Shown: positions 13,101 to 29,162, counted from the stretch's first letter. The stretch: 64,000 bases of DNA from Actinosynnema pretiosum (GCF_024171695.1 NZ_JAMTCF010000001.1:301061-365060), one strand, 5' to 3'. Notes: generated from the sequence alone by a model not told the origin. Numbers and translations are program-made.

Positions 13101-16100
13101 TCCCGGTCCTCGCCGAAGACCACCTCGGCCAGCGGCCGGTCCAGCTCCCGGTCGAACAGCGCGCACGCCGCGTCGAAGGCCTCCCGGAACACCGGGAACG
13201 CCTCCCGCAGCTCGCGCCCCATGCCGGGGCGCTGGGAACCCTGCCCGGTGAACAGGAACGCGGTCAGCCCGGACCCGGCGCTGCCGGTCACCGCGTTCGG
13301 CGCCGCCTGCCCGGCCGCGACGGCGCGCGCCCCGGCCAGCAGCTCCTCGGCGCTCGCCCCGACCACCACGGCCCGCTGCTCCAGCGCGGCGCGCGTGCCG
13401 CCCAGCGACAGCGCGACGTCGGCGGGCGCGAGGTCGGCGACCTCGGCGGCCAACCGCGCGGCCTGCGCGGCCAGCGCGTCCTCGCCGCGCGCGCTGATCG
13501 GCCACGCGACCACGTCGGTGCGCACGCGCACCACCGGTTCGGCGGGGGCGGGCTCGTCGGCGGGCGCCTCCTCCAGGATGGTGTGCGCGTTGGTGCCGCT
13601 GACGCCGAACGAGGACACGCCGATGCGGCGCGGCTTCTCGCGGGCGGGCCACGGCCGCGCCTCGGCGAGCAGCCGGACGTTGCCCTCGGTCCAGTCCACG
13701 TGCGTGGAGGGCTCGGTGATGTGCAGGGTGCGGGGAAGCACGCCGTTGCGCAGCGCCAGCACGGACTTGATGACGCCCGCGACGCCCGACGCGGCCTGCG
13801 CGTGCCCGATGTTGGACTTGATCGAGCCCAGCCACAGCGGCTCGGTGCGGTCCTGCCCGTAGGTCTTGAGCACGGCCTGCGCCTCGATCGGGTCGCCGAG
13901 GGAGGTGCCGGTGCCGTGGCCCTCCACCGCGTCCACGTCGGCGGGCGCGAGCCCGGCCGCCGCGAGCGCGCTGCGGATGACCCGCTGCTGCGCCGGGCCG
14001 TTCGGGGCGGTCAGGCCGTTGGACGCGCCGTCCTGGTTGACCGCCGTGCCGCGCACCAGCGCCAGCACCGGGTGCCCGTTGCGGCGCGCGTCGGACAGCC
14101 GCTCCAGCACGAGCACGCCCGCGCCCTCGGCCCAGCCGGTGCCGTCCGCGCTGTCCGAGAACGGCTTGCAGCGCCCGTCAGGGGCCAGGCCGCGCTGGCG
14201 GGAGAACGCGATGAACGGGGTCGGGGTGGCCATCACCAGCACGCCGCCCGCGAGCGCCAGCGAGCACTCGCCGGACCGGAGCGCCTGCGACGCCAGGTGG
14301 ATCGCCACCAGCGACGAGGAGCAGGCGGTGTCCACCGACACCGAGGGGCCCTCGAAGCCGAACGCGTAGGACACCCGGCCGGAGAGCACGGCGGCCGAGG
14401 TGGCGGTGGCCAGGAACGCCTCCACCTCCTCGGGCGCGTGGTCGAGCAGGTCGGCGTAGTCCTGGCCGCCGGTGCCCGCGAACACGCCGACCCGCTTGCC
14501 GCGCAACGACTTCGGGTCCACCCCGGCTCGCTCGACGGCCTCCCAGGTCAGCTCCAGCAGCACCCGCTGCTGCGGGTCCATGGCCAGCGCCTCGCGCGGG
14601 GACACGCCGAAGAACGCGGCGTCGAACGAGCCCGCGTCGTGCACGAACCCGCCCTCGTGGACGTAGCTGGTGCCCGGCCGGTCGGGGTCGGCGTCGTAGA
14701 GCGCGGCCGAGTCCCAGCCCCGGTCGGTCGGGAACGGGGAGATCGCGTCCACGCCGTTCGCGACGAGGTCCCACAGCTGCTCGGGCGTGCGGACGTCGCC
14801 GGGGTAGCGGCAGGCCATCGACACGATCGCGATGGGGTCGTCGTCCACCGGGGCGGGCGCGGTCTCGACCTCGTCGGCGTCGCGCGCGCCCACCAGCTCG
14901 GCGCGCAGGAACGCGGCCAGCGCGACTGGCGTGGGGTGGTCGAACACCAGGGTGGCGGGCAGCCGCACCCCGGTCGCCGTGCCGAGCCGGTCCCGCAGCT
15001 CGACGGCGGTCAGCGAGTCGAAGCCGAGGTCCTTGAACGCTCGGCCCGGATCGACCCCGGAGGGGTCCGGGTAGGCGAGGACGGCGGCCACGTGGGTTCT
15101 GACGAGGTCCGCCAGTGCGCGGTGCTGCTCGGACTCGGGCAGCGCGGCCAGCCGTCCGGCCAGTTCGGACCCCGCCGGGGTCGGGTCGGTCCCACCGTCC
15201 AGGGCGAGGATCTCGCGGACCTCGGGCAGCGCGTGCAGCAGCGGCCGGGGCCTGGCGGCGGAGTAGGTGGGGGCGAAGCGCGACCAGTCGAGGTCGGCGA
15301 CGACCAGGTGGTGCTCGTCGTGGTCCAGGGCGCGGCCGAGCGCGGCCGTGGCCAGGCGCGGGTCCATGGGCGGGATGCCGTGCAGGCGCAGCGCCTCGCC
15401 GAGGGCCTCCTCGTCGACCATGCCGCCGCCGCCCCAGGTGCCCCAGGCGATGGAGGTGACCGGCGCGCCCCGGTGGTGGCGGCGGTGGGCGAGGGCGTCG
15501 AGGCGGGCGTTGGCCGCCGCGTAGCCGGACTGGCCCGCGGAGCCCCACACGGCCGCGCCGGAGGAGAACAGCACGAACGCGTCCAGCTCGCGGCCGTCGA
15601 GCAGCTCGTCCAGGTGGTGGGCGCCCGCGACCTTCGCGCGGCCGGTGGCAACGAAGTCGGCGAGCGGGGTGTCGCCCAGGTGCGCCTCGTCGGGCAGCGC
15701 GCCCGCCGCGTGCACCACGGTGAGCGGGCCGTCGGGCAGGCCGTCGACCAGCGCGGCGACCTCGGCGCGGTCGGCCACGTCGCAGGCGACCAGGGTGGTG
15801 GTGGCGCCCAGCGCGTCCAGCTCGGCCGCGAGCTCCCGCGCGCCGGGGGCGTCCTGGCCTCGGCGGCTGACCAGCACGAGGTCCCTGGCGCCGCGCCCGA
15901 CCAGCCAGCGCGCCACGTGCGCGCCGACGCCGCCGGTGCCGCCGGTGATCAGCACCGGGCCGCGCGGGGCCCAGTCGCGGGCGGGGGCCCCGGTGAGCGG
16001 GGCGCGCACCAGCCTGCGGGCCAGCACGCCCGACGGGCGCAGCGCGACCTGGTCCTCGGCGCGGTGCGCGAGCACGTCCACCAGCCGGTCCAGCGCGGCG

Positions 16101-19100
16101 CTGTCCACCTCGGCGGGCAGGTCCACGACGCCGCCCCAGGTGAGCGGGTGGTCGAGGCCGAGCGCCCCGGCCAGGCCCCAGACGGCGGACTGGGCGGTGG
16201 AGGTCAGCTCCTCGAACGGGTCGACGGCGACCGCGCCCCTGGTGAGCAGCCAGGTGGGGGCGGTGACGCCCGCGTCGCCGAGCGCCTGCACCAGGGTGAT
16301 GGCGCGCTCGACGCCCTCGCTGATCGTCGGGTGCTCGGCGTGCGGGGTGTCGTCCAGCGCGACGAGCGCCAGCACGCCCTCCACCTCGGCGCCGCGCAGC
16401 TCCTCGGCGAGCGCGGCCCGGTCGTGGCCACCGGGGTCCACCGGCACGACGGACGCGCCGCGCGCGGTGAGCCGCTCGGTCGCGGCGGCGACCAGCGGGT
16501 CGCCCTCGGCGGCGACGAGCAGCCAGGCGCCGGACAGCCGCAGCGCGGGCGGCTGGTTCACCGGCCGCCAGGTCACCCGGTAGCGCCAGGAGTCGGCGAC
16601 GGCCTTCTCGTTGCCGCGCGCCCGCCACCCGGCGAGCGCGGGCAGGACCCGGTCGACGTCGTCGGGGTCGGCGCCGAGCAGGTCGGCCAGCTCCGCGTTG
16701 TCGACCGCGCGCCAGAACTCCTCGTCCGCGCGCTCGACCGGGGCGGCGGTGGTCTCGGTGGGCTCCAGCCAGTAGCGCTGGACCTGGAAGACGTGGGTGG
16801 GCAGGTCGACGCGCTTGCCACCGGGGTGCGCTGCGGCCCAGTCGACGGCCTGGCCGTGGGCGTGCGCCCGCGCGACGGCGGCGGCCAGGGCGGCGACCTC
16901 GTCGCGGTCGCGGCGCTGGGTGGCGGCGAGCGCGGTGGTGTCCGGGTCCAGGAAGGCGCGGGCCATGCCGGTGAGCACGCCGTCCGGGCCGACCTCCAGG
17001 AACCGGGTGACACCACGGGATTCCAGGAACGCGACCCCGGCGTGGAAGCGCACGGCGGCGCGGACGTGCCGCACCCAGTAGTCGGCCGAGTCGAGGTCAC
17101 CGGCGGTGGCGGACTCGCCGGTCACCGTGGAGACCAGCGGGATGCTCGGCGCGTGGTAGGCGAGGGTCGCCGCGACGGCGCGGAACTCCTCCAGCATCGG
17201 CTCCATGAGCGGGGAGTGGAACGCGTGCGAGACGCGCAACCGCTTGGTGCGGCGGCCTTCCAGGGCGGCGGCGATGCGGGTGACCGACTCCTCGGCGCCG
17301 GAGACGACGACGGAGGTGGGGCCGTTGACGGCGGCCACGCTGACCCGTTCGTCAAGCAGGGGAAGGACTTCTTCCTCGGTGGCCTCGACGGCGAGCATCG
17401 CGCCATCGGCGGGGAGCGCCTGCATCAACCGGCCACGCGCGGCGACCAGCTTGCACGCGTCTTCGAGCGAGAACACCCCGGCCACGTGCGCGGCGGCGAT
17501 CTCGCCGATCGAGTGCCCGGCCAGGAAGTCCGGCTTCACGCCCCAGGACTCCAGCAGCCGGTAGAGCGCCACCTCGAACGCGAAGATCGCGGGCTGGCTG
17601 AAACCGGTGCGGTCCAACGACGCCTGGTCGTCACCGAGCACGACCTCGGCGAGCGGGCGGTCCAGCAGCGGGTCGAACAGCGCGCACGCCGCGTCGAAGG
17701 ACTCCCGGAACACCGGGAACGCCTCCCGCAACTCGCGCCCCATCCCCACCCGCTGGGAACCCTGGCCGGTGAAAAGGAACGCGGACAGCCCGCTGCTCGC
17801 GACCCCGGACTCCACGGACGGCAGCGGTTCCCCGGCGGCGATCGAGCGCAGCCCGGCCACCAGGTCCTCGCGGGTCGAGCCGACCACGACGGCCCGGTGC
17901 TCCAGCGCGGCGCGCGTGGTCCCCAGGGACAGCGCCAGGTCCAGCCCGTCCGCGTCCCCGTCCGCGACGAACGAGGCGAGCCGGTCGGCCTGCGCGGCGA
18001 GGTCGGTCGCGCCGCGCCCGGACACCGGCCACAGCCGCACCGGGAACCGGACCGGGTCGTCCTCCTCGGCCACCGGCTCGGGCTCGGGTGCCTGCTCGAC
18101 GATGGTGTGCGCGTTGGTGCCGCTGATGCCGAACGAGGACACGCCCGCCCGGCGCGGGCGCCCGCCGGTCTCCGGCCACGGCCGGGCCTGCGTCAGCAGC
18201 TCCACCGAGCCCGCGCTCCAGTCGACCTGGTCGGTGCGGTCCTCGGCGTGCAGGGTGCGCGGCATGAGGCCGTGCCGCACCGCCATGACGACCTTGATCA
18301 CCCCGGCGATGCCCGCGGCGGCCTGCGGGTGGCCGATGTTGGACTTGACCGAGCCCAGCCACAGCGGCTCGGTGCGGTCCTGCCCGTAGGTGGCGATGAG
18401 CGCCTGCGCCTCGATCGGGTCGCCGAGCACCGTGCCGGTGCCGTGCGCCTCCACCAGGTCGACCTGCGCGGCGGACAGCTCGGCGTCGGCCAGCGCGGCG
18501 CGGATGACCCGCTGCTGCGCCGGGCCGTTGGGCGCGGTGAGCCCGTTGGACGCGCCGTCCTGGTTGATCGCGGAGCCGCGCACCAGCGCCAGCACCGGGT
18601 GCCCGTTGCGGCGGGCGTCCGAGAGCCGCTCCAGCACCAGCACGCCCGCGCCCTCGGACCACGCGGCGCCGTTCGCGCCCTGGCCGAACGAGCGGCACCG
18701 GCCCTCGGGGGACAGCGCGCGCTGCTTGGAGAACTCCACGAACAGCTGCGGCGTGGCCATCACCGCGACGCCGCCCGCCAGCGCCAGCGAGCACTCCCCC
18801 GACCGCAGCGCCCGCGCGGCCAGGTGCACGGCCACCGACGACGAGGAGCAGGCGGTGTCGATGGTGACGGCGGGGCCTTCGAGGCCGAAGGTGTAGGCGA
18901 CGCGGCCGGACACGACGCTGCCGGAGGTGGTGCTGTCCGGGTAGTCGTGGTGCATGACGCCGGTGAACACGCCGGTGGCGGTGCCCTTGAGCGTGGCCGG
19001 GTCGATGCCCGCGCGCTCGAACGCCTCCCAGGTGGTCTCCAGCAGCAGCCGCTGCTGCGGGTCGGTCTCGACGGCGTCGCGCGGGCTCATCCCGAAGAAC

Positions 19101-19423
19101 AGCGGGTCGAACTCGGCGGCGTCGTGCAGGAACCCGCCCTCGCGGGTGCAGGTCTTGCCCGGCTTGCCCGGCTCGGGGTCGTAGATGCCCTCCACGTCCC
19201 AGCCCCGGTCGACCGGGAACCCGGAGATCGCGTCGACGCCGTTCGCGACGAGGTCCCACAGGTCCTCGGGCGAGCGGACCCCGCCGGGGTAGCGGCAGGC
19301 CATCGACACGATCGCGATGGGCTCCCGGTCGCGGTCCTCCAGCTCGCGCACCCGCCGCCTCGCCTGCTGGAGGTCGGTGGTGGCCCGCTTGAGGTAGTCG
19401 CGGAGCCTGTCGTCGTTCGCCAT
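10163..19423 (-). CDS. Bimodular type I PKS, (KS-AT-KR-ACP) x2
   Basis: About 3086 residues with two complete modules. Module 1: docking helix, KS (Cys near 188), AT (GHSIGE near 638), KR (GGTGGVG near 1159), ACP (GFDSLTA near 1468). Module 2: KS (Cys near 1699), AT (GHSIGE near 2143), KR near 2663, ACP (ESGFDSLTA near 2974), then a C-terminal docking segment. Both ATs carry HAFHS and predict malonyl-CoA. Neither module has a DH. Both KRs have the A-type Trp ([16 protein letters not shown]), so two hydroxyls of the same configuration are expected. ATG 19423 follows a GGTGGAA element and is chosen by docking-helix alignment; an in-frame ATG lies seven codons upstream. It sits 46 bp after the upstream PKS gene and overlaps the next one if that gene starts at GTG 10166. 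Confidence 0.97.
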   Translation of the reverse strand: MANDDRLRDYLKRATTDLQQARRRVRELEDRDREPIAIVSMACRYPGGVRSPEDLWDLVANGVDAISGFPVDRGWDVEGIYDPEPGKPGKTCTREGGFLHDAAEFDPLFFGMSPRDAVETDPQQRLLLETTWEAFERAGIDPATLKGTATGVFTGVMHHDYPDSTTSGSVVSGRVAYTFGLEGPAVTIDTACSSSSVAVHLAARALRSGECSLALAGGVAVMATPQLFVEFSKQRALSPEGRCRSFGQGANGAAWSEGAGVLVLERLSDARRNGHPVLALVRGSAINQDGASNGLTAPNGPAQQRVIRAALADAELSAAQVDLVEAHGTGTVLGDPIEAQALIATYGQDRTEPLWLGSVKSNIGHPQAAAGIAGVIKVVMAVRHGLMPRTLHAEDRTDQVDWSAGSVELLTQARPWPETGGRPRRAGVSSFGISGTNAHTIVEQAPEPEPVAEEDDPVRFPVRLWPVSGRGATDLAAQADRLASFVADGDADGLDLALSLGTTRAALEHRAVVVGSTREDLVAGLRSIAAGEPLPSVESGVASSGLSAFLFTGQGSQRVGMGRELREAFPVFRESFDAACALFDPLLDRPLAEVVLGDDQASLDRTGFSQPAIFAFEVALYRLLESWGVKPDFLAGHSIGEIAAAHVAGVFSLEDACKLVAARGRLMQALPADGAMLAVEATEEEVLPLLDERVSVAAVNGPTSVVVSGAEESVTRIAAALEGRRTKRLRVSHAFHSPLMEPMLEEFRAVAATLAYHAPSIPLVSTVTGESATAGDLDSADYWVRHVRAAVRFHAGVAFLESRGVTRFLEVGPDGVLTGMARAFLDPDTTALAATQRRDRDEVAALAAAVARAHAHGQAVDWAAAHPGGKRVDLPTHVFQVQRYWLEPTETTAAPVERADEEFWRAVDNAELADLLGADPDDVDRVLPALAGWRARGNEKAVADSWRYRVTWRPVNQPPALRLSGAWLLVAAEGDPLVAAATERLTARGASVVPVDPGGHDRAALAEELRGAEVEGVLALVALDDTPHAEHPTISEGVERAITLVQALGDAGVTAPTWLLTRGAVAVDPFEELTSTAQSAVWGLAGALGLDHPLTWGGVVDLPAEVDSAALDRLVDVLAHRAEDQVALRPSGVLARRLVRAPLTGAPARDWAPRGPVLITGGTGGVGAHVARWLVGRGARDLVLVSRRGQDAPGARELAAELDALGATTTLVACDVADRAEVAALVDGLPDGPLTVVHAAGALPDEAHLGDTPLADFVATGRAKVAGAHHLDELLDGRELDAFVLFSSGAAVWGSAGQSGYAAANARLDALAHRRHHRGAPVTSIAWGTWGGGGMVDEEALGEALRLHGIPPMDPRLATAALGRALDHDEHHLVVADLDWSRFAPTYSAARPRPLLHALPEVREILALDGGTDPTPAGSELAGRLAALPESEQHRALADLVRTHVAAVLAYPDPSGVDPGRAFKDLGFDSLTAVELRDRLGTATGVRLPATLVFDHPTPVALAAFLRAELVGARDADEVETAPAPVDDDPIAIVSMACRYPGDVRTPEQLWDLVANGVDAISPFPTDRGWDSAALYDADPDRPGTSYVHEGGFVHDAGSFDAAFFGVSPREALAMDPQQRVLLELTWEAVERAGVDPKSLRGKRVGVFAGTGGQDYADLLDHAPEEVEAFLATATSAAVLSGRVSYAFGFEGPSVSVDTACSSSLVAIHLASQALRSGECSLALAGGVLVMATPTPFIAFSRQRGLAPDGRCKPFSDSADGTGWAEGAGVLVLERLSDARRNGHPVLALVRGTAVNQDGASNGLTAPNGPAQQRVIRSALAAAGLAPADVDAVEGHGTGTSLGDPIEAQAVLKTYGQDRTEPLWLGSIKSNIGHAQAASGVAGVIKSVLALRNGVLPRTLHITEPSTHVDWTEGNVRLLAEARPWPAREKPRRIGVSSFGVSGTNAHTILEEAPADEPAPAEPVVRVRTDVVAWPISARGEDALAAQAARLAAEVADLAPADVALSLGGTRAALEQRAVVVGASAEELLAGARAVAAGQAAPNAVTGSAGSGLTAFLFTGQGSQRPGMGRELREAFPVFREAFDAACALFDRELDRPLAEVVFGEDREPLDRTGYSQPAIFAFEVALYRLLESWGVRADHLSGHSIGEIAAAHVAGVFSLEDACRLVAARGRLMQALPTGGAMLAVEATEEEVLPLLTDRVGIASVNSLTSLVVSGAEDAVGQIAAALDGRRTKRLRVSHAFHSPLMEPMLAQFRTVLAGIAFSAPTIPVVSNLAESADLTDPEHWAQHVREAVRFHDGVTALTEQGVTRFLEIGPDGVLTGLVGGAGAIAAQRRDRDEVVTLTTAVGKLFALGGDVDWTAFHAGRGARRVDLPTYAFQRERYWIDAPEQTATTVADDRDAQFWAAVESGGLDSLARDLAVDAAALGEVLPALSAWRGRIRDESTVDSWRYRVEWRSLAEDVPAVEGTWLLVGPDDERVDAVADALDARGARVVQIDVAEADRAHIADRVRAALGGQTPDGVLSLLGLDERPHPLSPSLSLGVAASVTLVQGLDDAGVTAPVWFGTSGAVAVDRFDRPGGLRQTALWGVGTVLGLDRPRTWGGVVDLPAELDQLTDARVLDRLAGVLSGAGEDQVAVRRSGVFGRRLVRAPGGETTARWSPRGTVLVTGGTGGVGAHLARWLVETGAQRVVLASRRGPDAPGAAELCAELGGKVEVVALDVADRDDVAALVESLPDLTSVFHAAGALREESGVDGATIADLADIAHAKVVGALHLDELLEGRELDAFVVFSSGAAIWGSGGQIGYAAANSVIDGVVRHRRARGLTGTSVAWGSWGGGGMASGHAETLLSRLGLGMMDPLLAVSALQGALDRDEAHLVVTEVDWAKFAPAYALARPRPLIDTVPEARAALTPDESATTTTPADPSEITARLAELSEADQLTALLDLVRAKVALVLGHADADSVRPERSFSESGFDSLTAVELRDALVGETGLKLPATLVFDHPNPIALAELLRGELAPTAGNPVLDGVARLEAAFADGVDERVRAEAIDRLRALITPAGQADDVVGLIEDGSDDDLFRFIDNKLGNS

Positions 19424-19469
19424 CGGTGTTCCACCCATCTTCAAGCGCCGTCGGGACCGGTGACCGAGG

Positions 19470-24914
<5,445 letters not shown>

Positions 24915-24966
24915 GCACGCCTCCAGGACAGTTCCCGCTTCGCGTTCTGACCATTCCGACACGGCG

Positions 24967-25048
24967 GCCGGGAATCGTCCCGGCTGTCGTTTCTCCGCTT
25001 CGCGCCGCACGTCACGGGGCAGGAGCCAGCACCGGGAATTGCTCCCGG
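24967..25048. promoter_or_regulatory. Two similar inverted repeats upstream of the PKS operon
   Basis: GCCGGGA-N4-TCCCGGC occupies 24967-24984 and CCGGGA-N5-TCCCGG occupies 25032-25048. They share the same core and sit 53 and 118 bp before the first PKS start codon. The sequence is seen directly; a role as operators is inference. They could also be leader hairpins in the PKS mRNA. Confidence 0.35.
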
Positions 25049-25120
25049 AAAGCATTCGCTGGACACCGCCGGCACGCACGACACCTCGGCCCGTTATTGC
25101 GCGAGCCGCTTTCCACGATG

Positions 25121-25180
25121 ACGCTACGAAAGGCCGGACAGCACGGCCAACCCCTAGCCCGCCCTTAGCTTCCCCCTAGC
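25121..25180 (-). promoter_or_regulatory. Candidate PKS promoter with three 11-bp-spaced heptamer boxes
   Basis: Read on the minus strand, GCTAGGG, GCTAAGG and GCTAGGG start exactly 11 bp apart (plus-strand 25174-25180, 25163-25169, 25152-25158). The last is followed at once by TTGGCC (25145-25150), an 18-bp gap and TAGCGT (25121-25126), a plausible -35/-10 pair. Heptameric direct repeats at 11-bp period are typical of SARP-type activator sites (established for that family), although SARP boxes usually lie nearer the -10. A leader of about 200 nt would reach the PKS start at 24914. The same 11-mer as the third repeat plus its spacer also occurs once on the plus strand at 27905-27915. Confidence 0.4.
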
Positions 25181-25260
25181 GGGGTTTGGTCCGCCGGGGG
25201 TCGGTCGGGGCCCCTGCCGCGCCCCCCTGCCGCACCCCTGCGGACCCCGTGGAACGACAG

Positions 25261-25292
25261 GATCCCGGCCACACCAGGGTGCGACCGGGATC
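25261..25292 (-). terminator. Hairpin downstream of the DHA2 exporter gene
   Basis: GATCCCGG (25261-25268) pairs with CCGGGATC (25285-25292) around a 16-nt loop that can pair further. It lies 23 bp beyond the exporter stop codon. There is no T-run, as is common in actinomycetes. The remainder of 24915-25315 holds the PKS leader elements and no gene. Confidence 0.5.
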
Positions 25293-25315
25293 GGGGTTGA
25301 CGGCGGTGGGGAGGG

Positions 25316-27133
25316 TCAGGTGACGAGCGAGCCCTCGTCGTCCTTCACGGGGCTGACCAGGGCGTCCGGGAGCTCCCCCGCGCCCCCGGAGGCGTCGCGC
25401 GCGGGCTCGGCGGCGGGCTGCCCGGCGGTCTTCCCCCGGCTCTTCCCAGGGATCTCCTGGGCGCTCTCCTCGGCGGTCGCGGCCCGGTCCCCGGCGCCCG
25501 CCCCCTCCTCGGTCGGCCCCCCTGCGACAGGGGTCCCGGCGGCGGCGCCGGGGTCGACCTCGGGGGTGGCGTCGGCGGCGGCCTCGGTGACCGCCTCGAC
25601 GGCCGCGTCGGGCGCGGGACCGGGGCGGGGCACCTTGGCCAGCAGGGCTGCGGCGACGAAGGTGGTCACCAGCAGCACCCCGGCCACCGACCAGGCCGAG
25701 ACCTGGACCTCCAGGGTGAACGCGGTCCTGGCGGCCAGGCGCAGCGCGTCCCCGGTGGCGGCGGGCAGCGCGGCGGCGACCTCGACGGCCGAGCCGAGCG
25801 TCTCCTTGGCGGTGGTCAGCACGTCCGGGGACACCCCGGCCGGACTGAGCTCGGCGAGCTCGGACCGGTAGACGAACGCGCCGAGGCTGCCCAGCACCGC
25901 GACGCCGAGCGCGCCGCCGAACTGGCTGCCCGTCTCGGAGAGCCCGGACGCCGCGCCCGCGCGCTCCTGCGGCGCGGTGGTGACGACCAGCTCGGCGGTC
26001 AGGGTGAGCACCATCGCCAGGCCCATGGCGCTGAGCGACTGGCCGACGATGGCCTGCGCGAGCCCGTCCTCCACCCGCACCTGCGACATCACGACGGAAC
26101 CGCCGACGCCCAGCAGCAGGCCGAGCGCGACCACCCGCGAGTAGCGCAGCTTCGCCACGAGCACCGGGGCGAGCACGGCCGCGCCGAGCGCGCCGGTGAA
26201 CGCCTGCGGCAGCGACCACAGGCCCGCCTCGAACGGTTCCAGCCCGAGCACCAGCTGGAGGTACTGGCTGGTGAAGAACATGAAGCCGATCATCGCGAAG
26301 TTGGCCAGCACGTTGGTGGCCAGCGCCGCCGAGAACGCGGCCTTGCGGAACAGGCTCACGTCGAGCATCGGGTCGTCGGCCTTGTTCTGGCGCACCAGGA
26401 AGACCGGCAGCAGCACGAGTCCGAGCGCGATGCCCGCGAGGGGCTGCCAGCCGAGCCCGCGCTCGGCGAGCTCCTTGATGCCCCAGATCACCGGGAGCAC
26501 GGCGGCGAACAGCAGCGCGGAGTTGAGGAGGTCGAACCTGCCCGCGCCGGGGTTGCGGTACTCGGGCAGCAGCAGCGGGGCCGCGACGACGAGCACCAGC
26601 ATGATGGGGACGTTGACCAGGAAGACCGTGCCCCAGTGGAAGCTCTGGAGCAGCACGCCGCCGAGCAGCAGGCCGAGCGCGCCACCGGCGGAGAAACCGG
26701 TGGCCCACAGGCCGATCGCGGCGCGGCGCTGCTGGGCGTCCTGGAACATGGTGCGGATCAACGACATCGTGGAGGGCATGAGGGTCGCGCCCGCGACGCC
26801 CATGAGGGCGCGGGTGCCGATGAGCAGTTCGGGGGAGCTCGCGTAGGCGGACAGCGCCGAGGCGACTCCGAACGCGACGGCGCCGACGATCAGCAGCTTG
26901 CGCCTGCCGATGCGGTCGCCGAGCGTGCCCATCGGGATCAGCAGTCCGGCGAGGACGAACGCGTAGATGTCCGTGATCCACAGGAGTTGGCTGCTGGACG
27001 GGCCTAACTCGACGCTGATGAAGGGCAGCGCGTAGGACAGCACCGTCATGTCCATGCTGATGATGAGGGTGACGAGGACGAGGACGGCCAGCCCCCACCA
27101 CTCGCGCTTGCCCGCACGTGGGCCAGGAGTCAT
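25316..27133 (-). CDS. DHA2-family MFS multidrug exporter with long acidic C-terminal tail
   Basis: 605-residue drug:H+ antiporter of the 14-helix DHA2 type (QacA/EmrB-like), inner membrane. The N-terminal helix is followed by SMDMTVLSYALP, a motif-C-like segment and the loop GTLGDRIGRRKLL (motif A). Hydrophobic segments run to about residue 500. The last ~105 residues are hydrophilic, rich in Ala, Glu, Asp and Pro, and absent from typical members. ATG 27133 has no clear Shine-Dalgarno sequence. The gene is divergent from a TetR gene across an 82-bp gap with paired inverted repeats, the classic arrangement of a repressed self-resistance exporter. It probably exports the polyketide; the substrate is inferred from position only. 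Confidence 0.9.
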   Translation of the reverse strand: MTPGPRAGKREWWGLAVLVLVTLIISMDMTVLSYALPFISVELGPSSSQLLWITDIYAFVLAGLLIPMGTLGDRIGRRKLLIVGAVAFGVASALSAYASSPELLIGTRALMGVAGATLMPSTMSLIRTMFQDAQQRRAAIGLWATGFSAGGALGLLLGGVLLQSFHWGTVFLVNVPIMLVLVVAAPLLLPEYRNPGAGRFDLLNSALLFAAVLPVIWGIKELAERGLGWQPLAGIALGLVLLPVFLVRQNKADDPMLDVSLFRKAAFSAALATNVLANFAMIGFMFFTSQYLQLVLGLEPFEAGLWSLPQAFTGALGAAVLAPVLVAKLRYSRVVALGLLLGVGGSVVMSQVRVEDGLAQAIVGQSLSAMGLAMVLTLTAELVVTTAPQERAGAASGLSETGSQFGGALGVAVLGSLGAFVYRSELAELSPAGVSPDVLTTAKETLGSAVEVAAALPAATGDALRLAARTAFTLEVQVSAWSVAGVLLVTTFVAAALLAKVPRPGPAPDAAVEAVTEAAADATPEVDPGAAAGTPVAGGPTEEGAGAGDRAATAEESAQEIPGKSRGKTAGQPAAEPARDASGGAGELPDALVSPVKDDEGSLVT

Positions 27134-27156
27134 GGGCGCAACGCTACACCGGGATC

Positions 27157-27187
27157 TATACGCTTGTATATGACATTCGTATGAATG
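27157..27187. promoter_or_regulatory. Probable TetR operator: two adjacent 14-bp inverted repeats
   Basis: TATAC-GCTT-GTATA (27157-27170) and CATTC-GTAT-GAATG (27174-27187) lie 3 bp apart between the divergent exporter and regulator genes. The first overlaps TATAGAT (minus strand, 27154-27160), a good -10 for the exporter; the second is upstream of TACGAT (27203-27208), a -10 only 7 nt before the regulator GTG. The local AT-richness stands out. Binding by the adjacent TetR protein is inference. Confidence 0.6.
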
Positions 27188-27215
27188 ATCACCAGCGGTC
27201 GGGTACGATCATCAG

Positions 27216-27863
27216 GTGGGCCATCGTGATCAGCTCCTCGACGGGGCGAAGAAGTGCCTGTACGAACGCGGTTACTCGAACACGACGGCACGCGACATCG
27301 TCGCGGCGTCGAACACGAACCTGGCGTCGATCGGATACCACTTCGGCTCCAAGGAGGCCCTGCTCAGCGCCGCGCTCGTGTCGGCGTTCCAGGAGTGGGG
27401 CAACGAGCTGGACCGGGTCATGGCGGAGGTCGGCTCGGACCTGACGGTCGCGGGCAGGCTGGAGACCATGTGGGCCGGGGTGCTGAAGTCCTTCACCACG
27501 CACCGGCCGCTGTGGGTGGCGGGCATCGAGGCGTTCTCGCTGGCGGAGCGGATGCCCGAGCTGCGGGAGATGCTGGCGTCCGCGTACCGCCGCGCCCGCC
27601 CGTCGCTGGGGCAGCTGACGCTGGGCGGCACGGAGGCGGACGAGCGCACCCGCCTCGCGGCCGGTTCGTTCCTGCTGGCGGTGATGACGGGGTTGACCGT
27701 GCAGAGCCTGCTCGACCCGGAGGCGGTGCCCGAGTCGGGGGACCTCATCAGGGCCGTGCGCTCCATCTTCGAGCGCTTCGACGTGCAGCTCCCCCCGGAG
27801 CACGACCCGCTGGCTCAGCCGGGGGACGCGCAGTCGGGGAACGCGGAGCCGGGGGCCGAGTAG
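27216..27863 (+). CDS. TetR-family transcriptional regulator
   Basis: 215 residues. The N-terminal helix-turn-helix covers roughly residues 4-50 (GAKKCLYERGYSNTTARDIV ... IGYHFGSKEALL, the typical TetR signature); the rest is an alpha-helical ligand-binding and dimerisation domain. Chosen start GTG 27216. A TACGAT hexamer ends 7 nt upstream, so the mRNA may be leaderless. It is divergent from the DHA2 exporter and probably represses both genes from the inverted repeats between them until a ligand, perhaps the polyketide, binds. The tail after residue 190 is low-complexity (Gly, Pro, Glu). Confidence 0.92.
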   Translation: MGHRDQLLDGAKKCLYERGYSNTTARDIVAASNTNLASIGYHFGSKEALLSAALVSAFQEWGNELDRVMAEVGSDLTVAGRLETMWAGVLKSFTTHRPLWVAGIEAFSLAERMPELREMLASAYRRARPSLGQLTLGGTEADERTRLAAGSFLLAVMTGLTVQSLLDPEAVPESGDLIRAVRSIFERFDVQLPPEHDPLAQPGDAQSGNAEPGAE

Positions 27864-27989
27864 GAGGGGGTGGCGCGTGAGGAGAGGGGTGCGGCAAGGG
27901 GTGCGCTAGGGGTTGTCGCGGGGGCGCGGTGCGGGGAGCTTCAGGGGCGTCCTGATCGGCCGGATCCACCGCCCGACCGAACGAGACCC

Positions 27990-28330
27990 GGCCCGACCAC
28001 CCCTACCCGAACGTTCCGGGGTGAACGGTCCCAGCCGGACGCCCCGACCGGACGACCCCGGCCCGACGCCCCCTGCCGGACGACCCCGGCCCGACCGCTC
28101 CAGCCGGACAGCTCCAGCCGGACCGCCGCAGCCTGCCCGCCCAGCCGGACCAGCCCAGCCGGTCCGGACGATTCCAACGGGACGTTCCCGGCTGGACGCA
28201 CCGCCGGAACCACCCCGGCCGGACGGGCGCGCTCGAACCAGCACGGCTGAGCGAAACCGACCGGACGCACCGGCTTGCCCCCTCCGGTCGAACACCCCGC
28301 CCCGTCCCGATCGAACGCCCCCAGCCGAGG
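27990..28330. repeat. Intergenic degenerate CCGGAC-type short repeats
   Basis: The gap between the TetR stop (27863) and the thioesterase start (28338) is filled with irregular copies of CCGGAC and CAGCCGGAC every 8-20 bp, mostly in one orientation. Frames crossing it are open only because of base composition; their products are Pro/Arg/Gly-rich with no domain. No gene is supported here. Confidence 0.5.
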
Positions 28331-28337
28331 AGTTCCC

Positions 28338-29162
28338 GTGCCAGCGACCCGAAGCCACCAGTCCGGGCGGCGCAGCGCGGACCGGCGCGCGTCCCCCACG
28401 AGCGCGAGGACCGCCGGTTCCCCGATCACGAGCGGCCTGTGGTTGCGCCGGTTCCAGCGGACCGAGGACGCGGCCGTGCGCCTGGTCTGCTTCCCGCACG
28501 CGGGTGGTTCCGCGACCTACTTCCTGTCCACCGCGCGGGCGCACGCCCCGGCCACCGACGTGCTGACCGTGCAGTACCCCGGCAGGCAGGACCGCAGGGC
28601 CGAGCGCCCGCTGGAGTCGGTCCCGCAGCTCGCGGAGCGGATCACCGAGGAGCTGCTGCCGCTGACCGACCGCCCGGTGGTCCTGTTCGGGCACAGCATG
28701 GGCGCGGTGGTGGCGTTCGAGGTGGCCCGCAGGATGCAGGAGCGGGGCGCGCCGCCGGTCGAGCTGCTCGCCTCCGGCGCGCGGGCCCCCGAGTCGCACC
28801 GGGCCGAGTCGGTGCACCTGCACGACGACGCGGCGCTGCTGGCGGAGCTGGTGTCGTTGGGCGGCACCGATTTCCGGCTGGTCGACGACGAGGTGCTGCG
28901 CGCCGCCCTCCCCGCGCTGCGCGCCGACTACAAGGCCGTGGAGACCTACGCCTGCGCCGGGGTCCCGGTGCTGGACGTGCCGCTCACGGTGCTGGTCGGC
29001 GACGCGGACCCGAAGGTCGACCTGGCCGAGGCGCGCGCCTGGGAGCGGCACACCTCGGCGGGTTTCGCGCTGGAGGTCTTCACCGGCGGCCACTTCTACC
29101 TGACCGAGCACGCCGAAGCCGTGAACGCCCTGCTGGCCGAGCGGCTGGACCGGCACCGCTAG
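28338..29162 (+). CDS. Type II (editing) thioesterase
   Basis: 274-residue alpha/beta-hydrolase of the TEII family that removes stalled or mis-primed acyl chains from PKS carrier proteins in the cytoplasm. Visible features are FPHAGGSA (oxyanion region), YPGRQDR, nucleophile GHSMGA, then GDADPKV supplying the catalytic Asp and GGHFYL the catalytic His. The GTG at 28338 is preferred because GAGGAG lies 5 nt upstream; it adds a 32-residue basic, Ser/Arg-rich extension before the usual N-terminus LWLRRFQRTED, which is unusual. It is transcribed away from the PKS genes but surely serves them by family role. No integrated TE domain is visible in the window. Confidence 0.92.
   Translation: MPATRSHQSGRRSADRRASPTSARTAGSPITSGLWLRRFQRTEDAAVRLVCFPHAGGSATYFLSTARAHAPATDVLTVQYPGRQDRRAERPLESVPQLAERITEELLPLTDRPVVLFGHSMGAVVAFEVARRMQERGAPPVELLASGARAPESHRAESVHLHDDAALLAELVSLGGTDFRLVDDEVLRAALPALRADYKAVETYACAGVPVLDVPLTVLVGDADPKVDLAEARAWERHTSAGFALEVFTGGHFYLTEHAEAVNALLAERLDRHR

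Noticed and set aside
27870-28566. Proline/arginine-rich plus-strand frames before the thioesterase
   Set aside because: They run through degenerate repeats, lack ribosome sites, and the thioesterase has its own strong start at 28338.
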